This document shows, in pieces, positions 47,614 through 59,044 of a stretch of DNA of 64,000 bases. The notes under the pieces were generated by a model that was given only the letters and a program-made list of their open reading frames with translations, ran no database searches and was not told where the DNA came from. The stretch is from assembly GCA_947034885.2 (NCBI GenBank), contig OX344758.2, positions 23,649,067-23,713,066 on the forward strand, in the 5' to 3' direction. Source of the DNA: Thuidium tamariscinum. Its lineage: Eukaryota; Streptophyta; Bryopsida; Hypnales; Thuidiaceae. Position numbers and translations under genes: made by a program. The stretch's first letter is position 1. Each line of letters starts with the position of its first letter.

Positions 47614-48180
47614 GTTCTTCTTGTAGTCTTCGCGAAATGCTCATAATCAAGCGAGGATTGTACACAACGGTGGGCTAAGGCCTTTGCTGAAGGTTTTGGA
47701 CTCAAAAAATGGTTCTCTACAACATAACGCAGCATTCGCATTATATGGTTTGGTTGGTAACAAGGTATGGTACCTCTCTGGATGTGGCACATGGAAATTA
47801 ATAGCGTTTTTTGTAGCCCACAAGAGTCTAATTCTTCTTTCAATTTTTTTTATTAGATTCGAAATTTGAATGTATTTTGAGATCTGTTTTCAGAATTTTC
47901 CGAGATAATGTCTCAAACATAGTTAGTGAAGGTGGTGTATAAAGACTATATGATGGTTACTTCATCTTATAGGTATTGCATCGTCACCTGCTTGTCTATG
48001 TTGTGATATGCTTGTTATCTCACTTATTTGGTGTTTAAGTCACTTTCCGTGCTACTGCTATTAATTACTTGTAAGTGTCTCATGCATTTTAAGTGAGTTG
48101 AATGTGCTGCGGACTGCCTTGCAAGCTTCAAATTCAAAACGCTGTAGTAGTTTAACCCAAATACTGGACTTGAAAGGTAA
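47614..48180 (+). pseudogene. captured ARIA-like armadillo-repeat gene fragment
   Basis: The exon ending at 47763 reads NAHNQARIVHNGGLRPLLKV then LDSKNGSLQHNAAFALYGLV. This is close to the armadillo repeats of plant ARIA/ABAP1 (ARM-BTB proteins that act with transcription factors). A GT donor follows at 47764. The next piece, at about 47890-47975, resembles the following ARM segment (FRDNVSNIVSEGGV, then a stop), and a third near 48110 (TADCLASFKF-like) continues it. Introns are retained, and stops show it is dead. It lies wholly within the CACTA element. Confidence 0.7.
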
Positions 48181-48329
48181 TGATTCTCTCTACTAATTCA
48201 ATACACATGCATAATCAACAGATGATTGGAATTCAATCAGGACTATCTATTCTTACAATTGTTGAATATACAAGTCGAGCCTGTTAATTGCTGCTGTCTT
48301 CATAATTGCAATGTTTCAACAATACAAGC

Positions 48330-49410
48330 TATGATTGTTAACCTCAGGAGGAGACATTCACGTAGAGAGATTAAATGCAAGGTCCTTAGAAAATTAGTGG
48401 CACTCAAGGAAAGATTGCTCTGATGTGGCTTGATTCCATGGAAGATCCGGGTATTTTGTCGAGTAAGGCCATTTCTTCCTCCTAAGAATCATGTGAGAAT
48501 AGAAGCTCTGACGGCACTAGATGTGGATTGGGTCAAGGTTCTAAGAACAAGGAAGGAATTTGAGGTTTATAAAGTTTTTCAACTAAAATCTGTGGAAGGT
48601 AGGGTTCAACTTCACTTCATGTTTCTCATTAAGCCCGTTGTCATTGTTCATCTAGTGTAATTTCTTATAATTGAAGATCACTCCTCATGAATTGTGATTT
48701 TTGTGTGTCACTAGGTAGATGATGTATTCGCTGAAATTGAGCCGATTATTAGATTTGCTCTGGATGGACACAAGGTTTTCATCTTCGCGTATGGATAAGC
48801 TGGCTCCAGCAAAACCTTCACAATGGTTAGTAGTACAACAAATCATCTCTTACAGTACTAGACTATGCATTGGTCTTGGGATTTTCCCGAATGGGTAGTT
48901 TGCAGTTTTAAGTGCAGATTATGAAATTGATTCCCTTGCCTGGTTTATGTAGAAAGACTCAATGGATGAGCCAGGCATTGTATCATGATCATTTCAACCT
49001 CTTCTCGAAGAAACAACATACGACACAAATGTGCAATATTCTTATTTCTTGACCATGCTTGAGGTGTACAAAGGCTCGCTTCAAGATTTGCTGGTGGCTT
49101 GCCCTACTCGCTTCTTCTTTTTCTTAAGAGTATCGAGAGATAAACTTTTTTTTCATGTTATATTGGATACTTACAATGGTCTAAAATCTGCAGGCCAAGG
49201 TTCGTTTGAAAGTTCAAGCAGACTTTGCATCCAATATTACAGCAAATATGGTAATCTTGCGGGTGGCTTTGCCAAAGACAACCACAAGGTATGGGGATCG
49301 TACAAGTCTGAGAAAGTCCAAGTTCACCGCTTAACTTCATTTGAGAACATTTGCATCAACAAATCAGATATTCACAGCACGTATATTGCAGTTGGTACAA
49401 TGTAGTGTCT
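48330..49410 (+). pseudogene. captured kinesin-14 motor-domain fragment
   Basis: Translated pieces follow a plant kinesin-14 motor in order. The first is a neck-like KCKVLRKLVALKERLL. Then KIRVFCRVRPFLPPKNH appears (48440-48490), and a DDVFAEIEPIIRFALDGHKV piece with the P-loop region FAYG-stop-AGSSKTFTM (48716-48828). Last come DEPGIVS and YFLTMLEVYKGSLQDLLV (48966-49100). The P-loop Gln is a stop and GTGKT has become GSSKT, so no ATPase could be made. Intron-sized gaps with GT/AG edges separate the pieces. Part of the CACTA element's cargo. Confidence 0.75.
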
Positions 49411-50043
49411 CCCTCATTGGGGTTGGGGCCGTGAGTAATTCTGAAGTAGAACACGATGATGAAAATGGTGACACCAATCTCTAGAATGTGTTTGAGCTTG
49501 CTCTAAACTTCTGGGAGTGCAAGATTGCTCGGTTCTGTACAGATGCGTCTGTCGAGATGTGGAGTCCACCCGGGCAGGGTACATCTCAATCGAACCTTTG
49601 ACGAAACAAATGTGAAGGATATAGATGTGAATGGATAACTTGCTTGTAGATTTGTTGATAACACTCAATGTTCTATAGCTAGCCTTCTTCGCGTATCATA
49701 TGATATGACACTATATTTCCACGATATGATAAACATATATTATTTACTACACTGTATTCAAATTTGTGAGTTTGCTACATTGTATTCAAATTTGTGAGTT
49801 GCAAGAAGTTGTTATATAAATGGGCATCCAAATCAACATTTTTATGTCAATCATCAACACTAACGTGTCAAATAGGATTAAAAAAATGAACACTTTTATG
49901 TTCATAGAGAACAAAAAAGTGTCAATTTGATCATCCAAACCAACACTTTTTTGTTCATCTTTGTCCAAATCAACACGTCCTAATTAACAAAAAAAATCAA
50001 CACTTTTTTGCAATTTTGGACACTGAATTTTCTACTAGTGAAT

Positions 50044-51557
50044 CTAAATAATCGAATGTTAGCAGAATTTGAAAACATGACGAAATCAATTCAAATGTGT
50101 TTACTAGTGTTGAGTTAGAACTTCACCAAAGAATCAAAATTGTTGCGTCATATCTCATCCCAAAGCCCTCATCCTTCTTAGTGATAGAGCATAGCTTGGT
50201 TTCACAGTCTATTGCGTCCTTATTTTGTTGGCAGTCCCACGTATATTACTGGAAAGATAAATTTTTTACTAGGGTTCTACCCTAAACCATATGAGACTGA
50301 ATTATGCCTTCCAATCTACAGCTCATAATATACAACTTCTAAAAGTTGATGAAAACAACACAAGTAATATACATGTGTAGGGATTTCAGGGATATTGTGC
50401 TAAATCTTAAAATGGTTTTGCTCTTTTAGAGTGTTAAAGAATGGCTTCGGATTGCAGTAGGGTTGATCGTGAAGATCGAAGAGCCTTTTTTATATTTAGT
50501 ACTTCTTGAGTTCTTTAGTATACTTGTTATCTTGTGAAATTTCATAATATGACGTTTGTAGTTTTAGAGATATGAGTGAATAGAGTTAGTTATGAATTGG
50601 ATGCTAATTACGATTGTTTTTTAATATTTGGTGAAAGAATCATAAGGATGCATCATTGATACTTGTGAAGGGGTTTAATTTTGTAAGGCTTGAAAATGGT
50701 GTCAAATTGTACATTTGTTAGTCAGCGATTGTGGGATTCCTTAAGTTTCCTTAATCCTTTATAGGGCCTAAAGTTCCTTTTTTGGATTCATTGGCACTCA
50801 AGTTGTAGTAAGTCTATGGTGTGTAAAATCAAATAAATTGAACTTTGTCCTAATTTGGGAGCATGGAAGGAATGTGAACTTATTTTGGTAATCATTTGCT
50901 TTGGTTTCATATGAATCATGGAAGAAATGATGAAGTTCATAATCGCTTTTGTACATTGAGTGAGGTAGAACTTCAACCTTCTATATGTTAGTTTGAATTC
51001 TTTGGTTGGCTTGTTATTTTGATCATGAAGTTGAGTATTTCTATCTTAGGATATTAGAAGCTATTCATATAAGACTACAATATGACAATTTTCTTTCCAA
51101 ATAATTGTATATTTTGTATTGGCAAGGTTTGGACAGCCATTGCTAGTGCTAATTGGCGATTAGTTTCTAATTGGTATACGAGCTCTAATGCAACAATTAT
51201 TTATTTATTTATTAATGACTCTCAAATATGATAAATGAGAAAGCTAATAGAGGAATTAGACAAATGTCCTTTTGTACCATATTGCAGTGTTTTCTTCTTT
51301 AGCATCATGGACTATATAATGTAGAACTTTCCAAAAATTGCATATATTTCTCTTATGTTATTTAGGATGTTGTATTTTGATTCTTAGACAATGATTGGAG
51401 ATGATGGAGATGAATTAGTAGATACATTTTTATAATTTGCATTAAAAGCTACCAATACAAATTTTATTTAATTGGTGGTGTTTGTAAAACTTTGGCACCT
51501 TTTTGAATGTGAGTTTAAAACATAAATCTATACTTATCTTAGATTTTAACCTTTTTG
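50044..51557. other. AT-rich intergenic, nothing recognised
   Basis: No coding or repeat signal that could be supported. Confidence 0.4.
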
Positions 51558-52962
51558 TACAGTGGGGTACCAATCAAAATGTCGTTTTTGAATCCGCAGT
51601 GAGAAAAATTTCAGTACTGCCAACTTTGAAAGCCTCCCGAGAGCTCAAAAATTGGTATTTTTCCACAAAATTTTTACCACAGCATTATCTTTAAGTTAAT
51701 TATATTCATGACAAATTTCTGGGCCAAAAAATTCACCAAAAAAAAGTTATTTAAAATCTACCAACATGGGTAGTGGTGAGAAACATTTCAGTACTTTCAA
51801 CTTTGACACCTTCCTAAGGATTGAGTTCTTTTTCTTTTTTCATGAAATTTTTGTCATAAAACAATCTCTATGTTTTTAATATGTGAAAAAAAATTTCAAG
51901 TTAAAAAATTGTTTTTTTAAGAAGATATGTGAAATCTCTCAACATGTGTAGTTTTGAGAAAATTTTCACAATTTCCAACTTTGACACCCTCCCAAGGGGC
52001 TGAAAAATTGGTTTCTTACTGTGAATTTGTTTCTGTGAAGTCATCTATATGTTGGTAATATGTTTTACAAATTTCAAGTTCAAATGAATTACCAAAAGAA
52101 AGATATACAAAATCTCCCAACATGTGTAGTTGTGAGAAAATTTTCACTATTGCCGACTTTGACACCTTCCCAAGGGCTGAAAATTTCTCTATTTAACATG
52201 AATTTTTTGAGTAAGATCAATTTTATGTTGATAATATATGTTCCAAATTTCAAGTTCAAAACACTTATCCAAAAAAAGATATTCAAAATCTCTCAACATG
52301 TGTAGTTGTGAGGTTGAGTTTTTACATTCGTGTCAAACCTTGCTCTACAAAATAACACTATACTAAGGGGTCAAAAACTCCTCCTCACCACTACACATGT
52401 TGGGAGGTTTTGTATATATATTCTTTTTGGTAATTCATTTGAACTTGAAATTTGTAACACATATTATCAACATATAGATGACTTCACAAAAACAAATTCA
52501 CGGTAAGAAACCAATTTTTCAGCCCTTGGGAGGGTGTCAAAGTTGGAAATTGTGAAAATTTTCTCAAAACTACACATGTTGAGAGATTTCACATATCTTC
52601 TTAAAAAAACAATTTCTTAACTTGAAATTTTTTACACATATTAAAAATATAGAGATTGTTTCATGACAAAAATTTCATGGAAAAAGAAAAAAAACTCAAT
52701 CCTTAGGAAGGTGTCAAAGTTGAAAGTAGTGAAATGTTTCTCACTACTACCCATGTTGGTAAATTTTAAATAACTTTTTTTCGGTGAATCTTTTGGCCTC
52801 GAAATTTTTCATGCATATAATTAACTTAAAGATGATGTTGTGATAAAAATTTTGTGGAAAAATACCAATTTTTGAGCTCTCGGGAGGCTTTCAAAGTTGG
52901 CAATACGGAAATTTTTCTCACTGCGAATTCAAAAACGACATTTTGATTGGTACCCCACTGTA
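51558..52962. mobile_element. 1.4-kb palindromic (foldback) element built of ~178-bp repeats
   Basis: Ends CAGTGGGGTACCAATC (51560) and its inverse GATTGGTACCCCACTG (to 52960), flanked by TA on both sides. Left arm 51560-~52135 and right arm ~52385-52960 are inverted copies at roughly 95% identity by eye. Within each arm, a unit with GTGAGAAAAATTTCA and AACTTTGACACC-like blocks repeats about every 178 bp (left starts at about 51598, 51776, 51956, with a fourth at 52133 in the centre). There is no coding capacity. The TA duplication would fit the Tc1/mariner superfamily, but GTAC at the ends is itself palindromic, so the class is uncertain. Confidence 0.75.
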
Positions 52963-54280
52963 CATGTATGTCATATTTTGGGCATTGAAATTGTACCAAT
53001 TTAATTAGATTGAACATTGTCTTGATGGTGACTACTATGCTTTTTGTATACTTGAAGCATCAAGGAGTTGGAGGTGTTGAGTATTGAACAAGTTTTAATT
53101 TTAGTATCTCAGCAATACAACAATAAGGTTAATTAGCATACCAACTATTGCACTTTCAATTCAATTCAATCCAATTTTGTGAAGTTCAAGCTTCAATATT
53201 GTTTACAAATCAAGGTTTACAATTCAAGCTTGACGATTGTGTGGAATTCATGATTTTGCGGTATTCTTTGTCTTAAGTATTTATTATAGATAAAGTATAA
53301 ATTTTTTTGAGGGTAGGTAACTAGTACCTCAAATTTTCTTGGAAGACTAATATTTTTGATTGAAAGCTTTGATTTATTCCTCAATAGTAAATGAAAATGT
53401 GGACAAAGATGCTTTCTACATTGTATAATGTTGTGATTTACTATTTGTGTTTTCTATTTTTTTATAGAAGATGGATTCCTTGGACTTTCCTTTCATTCAA
53501 GTTCGAATGGATATGAGCCATATTCAACCCTACTATAAACTTTTCACATACTAATAGGAATAGAGAACATCGGTTGGATTGCCACAAGGCCAACTCTACA
53601 AAAGCCACATAAAAAATAGGTTATCCTATGTCCTTGAATCAATTCCAGATTTCAAAGAACTTTGCTTCAGTTATTGTCTTTCTTACTTACTAAAACTATT
53701 CTTGATTGATTTGCTCTCCATCCTCTTTACAACTTGTTAAAAGTCATAATCCTAAAAATGAACAAGTATATTAGTAAAGACTAAGGAGACACTAAATGCT
53801 ACAAAAATCCTTTTCCTTTCTATCTTATTTTGTTATTGTTTGTTATTTATGAAAGGACCTATTGTTCTACAAAAAAAGACAAGTAAGTTCTAATGTCGAT
53901 TAGGAATAGATTGGTTTTCAACACTTGGACATTGCAATTAAAGTGCTATAAAAAACAATTGCAAAAGCAAGGCTATAAAGTACATTGATACTCATTGATA
54001 TAATGTGCCACATGCCACATATTATGCGGTCCTTACCATATGATTGTAGTTCATCAAAGTCCATGTTGCCTACTAGGTCTTTGCTTGTATCAACCCTATT
54101 TAATGTCCAGGGTGTCATAAAGGTTTGCTATTAGGTTTGGAATAGCAAAGGGCTTTTGCTAAAGAAGTTCTTTATACATATCCTAAATAATTTGAAGACC
54201 AATAAATATACCCTCAAAACTTTTTTCTCCTTAAAACTCAAAACTACAATTCCCACTATGTCCTAGAAACTACCATACCT
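52963..54280. other. AT-rich intergenic, nothing recognised
   Basis: No gene, RNA or repeat could be supported. Confidence 0.4.
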
Positions 54281-54385
54281 CACTTTGATCGATCTAGTAT
54301 ATCCTATGAAAAGTCTCTCCAAATGTCTTGAAATTTTCCTAAAGAGTAGATCAACTTATCAAATCCTTACATACTACGTTTCACC
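54281..54385. repeat. direct repeat flanking the TTAA element (left copy)
   Basis: About 85 bp including CAAATGTCTTGAAATTTT and TAGATCAA blocks recur at 55397-55485, on the other side of the TTAA element, with roughly 80-85% identity. Confidence 0.65.
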
Positions 54386-55318
54386 TTAACCCCTAAAGGA
54401 CCAACCCTTTGTTTTTGGCAACATAACTTTTTTGGGCAGGTACCTGTGAATGGAGTTTTTAATATTTTTCTTTGAAATTTTTACACAACATGGGATCTAG
54501 GAATATCTTTAAGGCCCAACAATTTTCATAACTTTTGACTACATTGTCAAAAAGTTATTGCATAATATGTTGCTTTTTTCTCAACTCGGGCAGTTCGGGC
54601 AGATCTGAAAAAATCACTTTTTTGAAAAATTTAAATTTGAAATTGGTTTGTCAAACTTATATATACATGGAAAGCTTTAAATCATTCTAATTTGATCAAT
54701 GAGATGAAAGTTATGAAGTTTTTTAGTTTGTGGGCAGTTATGGATTCTTTACTTTGAAATAAACTTTGAAATCGTTTATCTAATTCAATTTTCAATATTT
54801 TTGAAAAAAAATAAAAACATTAGATGTAGATATTTTATTATAATGTCACAACCGTTGGGATTGTCATTTTTTAATTCTATAATTAAATTCTTAACAATTT
54901 AGTATATTACATGATTCACTACTTCTTTCTACTTACTATTTTTTTTCTATATGTTGTACAATTCCAAATGATTTGAAATTTTTTGAGCATGTAGCCAACT
55001 TGTTCTTACTAAAGAATCCAAAGAAGCACAACCATTTTGACCATTTTTTCATACAAATCAGACCTTCTGAACCGCAGCTGCCCAATTTTCAGCAGGGTTA
55101 AAAAAATGAATTTTTCAAATTCAAACGCTAATATCTTGCAATCCACACGGTGGATTCTTCTGAAATTTTTTCCACATCATTTCTATCTACTTTACTACAA
55201 GATCCTACGGTTACATTTGTCCAAAAATATTTTTTTTCTAAAACTTGGTACTTGCACTAAAAATGACAGTTTTGGAGAGTTTTTAGTGGAAACATAGTCA
55301 AAGAACTTTAGGGGTTAA
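54386..55318. mobile_element. piggyBac-like MITE, copy 1
   Basis: Element 54390-55314 (925 bp) flanked by TTAA on both sides (54386-54389, 55315-55318). The ends are inverted: CCCCTAAAGGACC at the left and CTTTAGGGG at the right. TTAA target sites with ends beginning CCC are the hallmark of the piggyBac superfamily. The interior has no ORF of note but is conserved with copy 2 at 60937-61863 along its full length, with the same ends and target site. That shows it is one mobile unit. Confidence 0.8.
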
Positions 55319-55396
55319 TATTGTCCAACTTTGGTAGACATTTTTCTAATACTGACTTTTTTCTTTTTTTAAGATATCCTAAACTAGTATGATTAA

Positions 55397-55485
55397 CTTT
55401 GATCCAGTATATCTTATAGAAAATCTCTTCAAATGTCTTGAAATTTTTCTATAGAATAGATCAATTTATCAACTCTTTGTTGTCC
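55397..55485. repeat. direct repeat flanking the TTAA element (right copy)
   Basis: Right partner of 54281-54385. It shares CAAATGTCTTGAAATTTTTC-like sequence and a TAGATCAATTTATCAA-like block. Confidence 0.65.
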
Positions 55486-55489
55486 AAAT

Positions 55490-58250
55490 TTTACTATAAT
55501 CCAAGATACCATTTGAGTGACTTTAATGATTATTTTTCCACTTTAACTTTGCTTAGTCATTGTTTCTACACCTCATTGTATTTTTATGCATTCTTCATAG
55601 ATCCCAAGTTCAATGAAGTCAAAATTTGAACACAAATTAAGAAGTGAAAAAAATAACTTTTAAGTTTCATAGCCATATATCAAGAACTTAATAAGATCCA
55701 AGCTCCTCAATACAGTCTTCTTAGTTGCCTTAGATTTCAAATACCTCCACTTTGAAACCTCTTATCTCCTCCTCTATAATAGATCTAAATCTTTAACTAG
55801 TCATCATGAGGGATCAATTTCTTAAAAATTCACATCTAAAATCATGATTTGATTCAACCCTTTATCGAAATACTGTACAAAATCCTTTAATGAATGAATG
55901 CATTCTTTAGTACAAAATCAACATGTGAGTTTGCACCCAAGTGCCTCCATACCTCTCAACGACTAAGAAAATAAAAGAGAGAATAAGGGACCAACCCTTG
56001 TCTCAAGTTACCTCTTCAACCCCCGAGTAGCTAGATGCCATCTAATCCTAACCATAATCCCTCAACAAGAGTATCAACTACTAACAAACCGGTTATCAAC
56101 TTGTAACTATAAGGTCATCAATAAAGCTTTCAATACTATTGTAACAGCTCACAAAACTAACAACCTACAACACTAGCAATTCATTTTCAAACTAATAAAA
56201 AAGTCAAATTTAAATAGTAGACAACCCACATCACAACAATGGTCCTTGTACCCATGGCTTGTACCAGCTATTCTATAATACTACACACAAGCTATTTGTT
56301 TCTTAACTTTGAAAAGAAGTTGGAAAATTTGTCTATTGGACATGGGAGTATCTCATATTAATGTATCTTTATTATGCAATAGTCCAATGAATTTTTGCAC
56401 ACTACAATCATTGCTTTTAGCCCTTTCATAACCATATTTGTAATTTTGAACAATGAATAAACACAAACACATCCTATGCATACCAAAATGCATTATTTAT
56501 TCATCAATACTCAATAAGACTCTTGTATTAGTTTTTTTATCATTAATATAGTCCAAATTTTAAAGACTTTGATTTGAAAATATTGTACAATTTAAAGAGT
56601 ATTTGTAGGTCTAGTCTCAAAGTAATGTCTCTAGTTAACAAAGATGCCCTTTCAAAACAACTTGAATAAAAAATGAATTTGATTAGAAAAAAAGAAAATC
56701 TTGTAAAAACCACAATACTCACTATACAATTGATTGTAGAAGGAATTTGAATTTTTGGATTCAAATTCTATTGAGAAATATTGATTTATATACCAATTGT
56801 TAAAATCATATAGATATGATCTCTAGATAATATAACTATTGTCTACAAGTCATAATGAAATTACTATTCAAAGTTGCATTTTATAATATATCTTTGCAAT
56901 TTTAGAAAGTAGGACTACCTCTTGGTCCTTAAATACGAAAGACCAAAATCTATTGTTGTAAAATGAACACCCTAAAAACTACCATTCTTAGTGCAAAAGT
57001 GTAAAAAAATTAAATATGGTATCTTTTTTGCATATCTAGCAAAAGAATATTCCAATAGACTAGATTGAGGATGTGTAGAAAAAATTTTAGACACTTTGCT
57101 AGCATAGATTGCAAGTTATATGATTGTGTTCAAAATGAAAAATTTACATTCTATTAATACCTCGCAAATTAGTTTATGAGACTTTGAATTTTGTACACAA
57201 AACAATTTTGCATTTTAGAATTTGAATTCAAATTAGTTATACTAAAGAGAATTGAATTGAAAATATAGGAAAAATAATTGTTAAAATAATGACCTACTTT
57301 TCATTCTTCAAAAGAAATTGTTAAATAGAAAAAGGTACATGAAAAAATATAAAATTATTAATATTTCTAAGATGGAATTAAAAGACACACATTCCAATAG
57401 TGAGATTTCCCTTAACAAAAATCTTGTTTGGAAAAATGTGAAAATTGAGTTAAAAAACAAATCTATATGCAATCTTTTCTAAAAAAAACGCTTTGATTGC
57501 CAACAAAACGAGATGCTCCATAGCTCTTACATCACAAATCAAAATGAAATGAATCAAATATTTTCATTTAGGCAAAAATACAATCTATATGAAACAAATT
57601 TTTAAAATTTTAATTTCAAGTTTCCATGGAATCTTTTTTATCCAAAGAATTTTAGATTTATTGCAATAAGAAAATTTCACCAAAAATTGAGCTTATAAAA
57701 GCCTATCCAAAATTCATTTTGTCTTCCAAATAGACCATGTCTCCAATTTATACAACAATATATAATAGCTATTAGAGAGAGTCATAGTGGCCAATAAAAA
57801 TATAGTTCATTGTAATATGTAATATGTCATGATAGGTCACCAAATTCCATCAATCTTGAATTTGGCATCCTCAAACTTTGACTCCAAATCCTTCAAATCA
57901 AGCACTTTAAAATTATTTAAAAAAAATACTACTAGTGTCATAATTAATTCTAAAGTAGTATAACTTCTTTTGCCTAAAAATCTGTCAAGTGACAATTCAT
58001 CTCTAGTCCATCTACAATTTATAGAAAATGCATCCCAATTTATATAAGTGGGAAATATTTTGATATTCAACAAAATTGTGCATCTAAAAATTTAATTTGC
58101 ATAGAGAAATAAGACAAAATTCAAAGTACAACAATTGACCAAACCCTAAAAGAAAAACTATTTTATTTTTAGGCATTAAAGGTAGGGTTTAATCTTTGAA
58201 AAATATTGAGGCCAAAAAGTAGTCGATGGAGAACTTCATTGTTTGTTGTA
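55490..58250. other. AT-rich intergenic, nothing recognised
   Basis: No coding signal, LTR or TIR pair could be supported in these 2.8 kb. Confidence 0.4.
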
Positions 58251-58253
58251 GAG

Positions 58254-58378
58254 ACAAAGAAAACACCTATTAGTCTAATAAATGCACTCTTAGTACATGT
58301 ACAAAGAAAGCACCTATTAATCTAATAAGTACACTTTTAGTGCATGTATAAGGAAAGTACCTATTGGTCCAATAACTG
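58254..58378. repeat. 47-bp tandem repeat, ~2.7 units
   Basis: Units 58254-58300, 58301-58347 and 58348-58378. Each starts ACAAAGAAA or ATAAGGAAA and contains CACCTATTA and TCTAATAA. Confidence 0.8.
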
Positions 58379-58408
58379 AATCACTTTTGATGACAATGTG
58401 ACAAAAAG

Positions 58409-59041
58409 AGGCAGTCACTGCTATTTGATTAATTTTCCTACCCCCATCATTAGAAAAATCAACAACTATTGGATTTGAATTAAAAAAATTCCACCCCCCC
58501 TCCAAGAAAATCAACAACCATCAGATATTGATATAAAAACCGGATACAGATATGGATACTGAATACGAATACAAAATACGGATATTGAATATGAATATAA
58601 AATACATATATAGAATATGGATATAAAATACTAGTATTGATACTAAATACATATACCAATACTTAAAATTGATGCAAATATGAATATTAATATTGTATAC
58701 GGATATGGTATACAAATTATCATATCATTTATCCCATATCCTTTGTTTCCAAGCCCACCCTCTAAGAATTATAAAAGAAGGTGGGGGGAGGGAGGATTTA
58801 CAAGTTAAAACATTTTCAAAATTTTAAATTTTAAATTTATATTAGATTGGGAGGGGAAGGGGGTTAAAAGTTTTAAAATTTTAATGTTTAAAATCATTAA
58901 ATCAGATTGGGAAGGGGGAAGGTGCTAAACATTTAAATTTTTAAATTTTTATAGTTTTTGAGCTCATTGTGATACAATTTGTCACAATGACAATGACACA
59001 ATAACAATGACAAAGAGCTCAAAAGAGGCAGTCGTTGCCTC
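58409..59041. repeat. ~630-bp repeat element with GAATAC array
   Basis: Ends GAGGCAGTCACTGC (58409) and GCAGTCGTTGCCTC (to 59041) form an imperfect inverted repeat. The interior holds C-rich and G-rich runs beside AT blocks and a degenerate GAATAC/GGATAT array (58530-58700). It also has GATACAATTTGTCACAATG near 58971. In reverse orientation this order matches the unit at 38841-39438, so both belong to one family. Confidence 0.55.
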
Positions 59042-59044
59042 ATT

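Larger units (their letters stand above)
46466..50043. mobile_element. Pack-CACTA transposon carrying two captured host-gene fragments
   Basis: The element spans 46469-50040 (3572 bp). The left end is CACTACTAGAAAAT and the inverted right end is CACTAGTAGAAAAT. It is flanked by the 3-bp duplication AAT (46466-46468 and 50041-50043). Subterminal motifs such as TCCAAATCAACAC and its relatives recur near both ends (right: 49826, 49936, 49964; left: 46486), as is usual for CACTA elements. No TNPD-type transposase is visible, so it would need help from another copy. Inside are an armadillo gene fragment (about 47614-48180), a kinesin fragment (about 48330-49410) and a degenerate tandem array (46670-46880). 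The captured pieces keep intron-like gaps, so genomic DNA was copied. Confidence 0.8.

Noticed and set aside
48330..49410. A functional kinesin gene
   Set aside because: A stop replaces the P-loop Gln, GTGKT is altered, most of the motor is missing, and the fragment lies inside a CACTA element.
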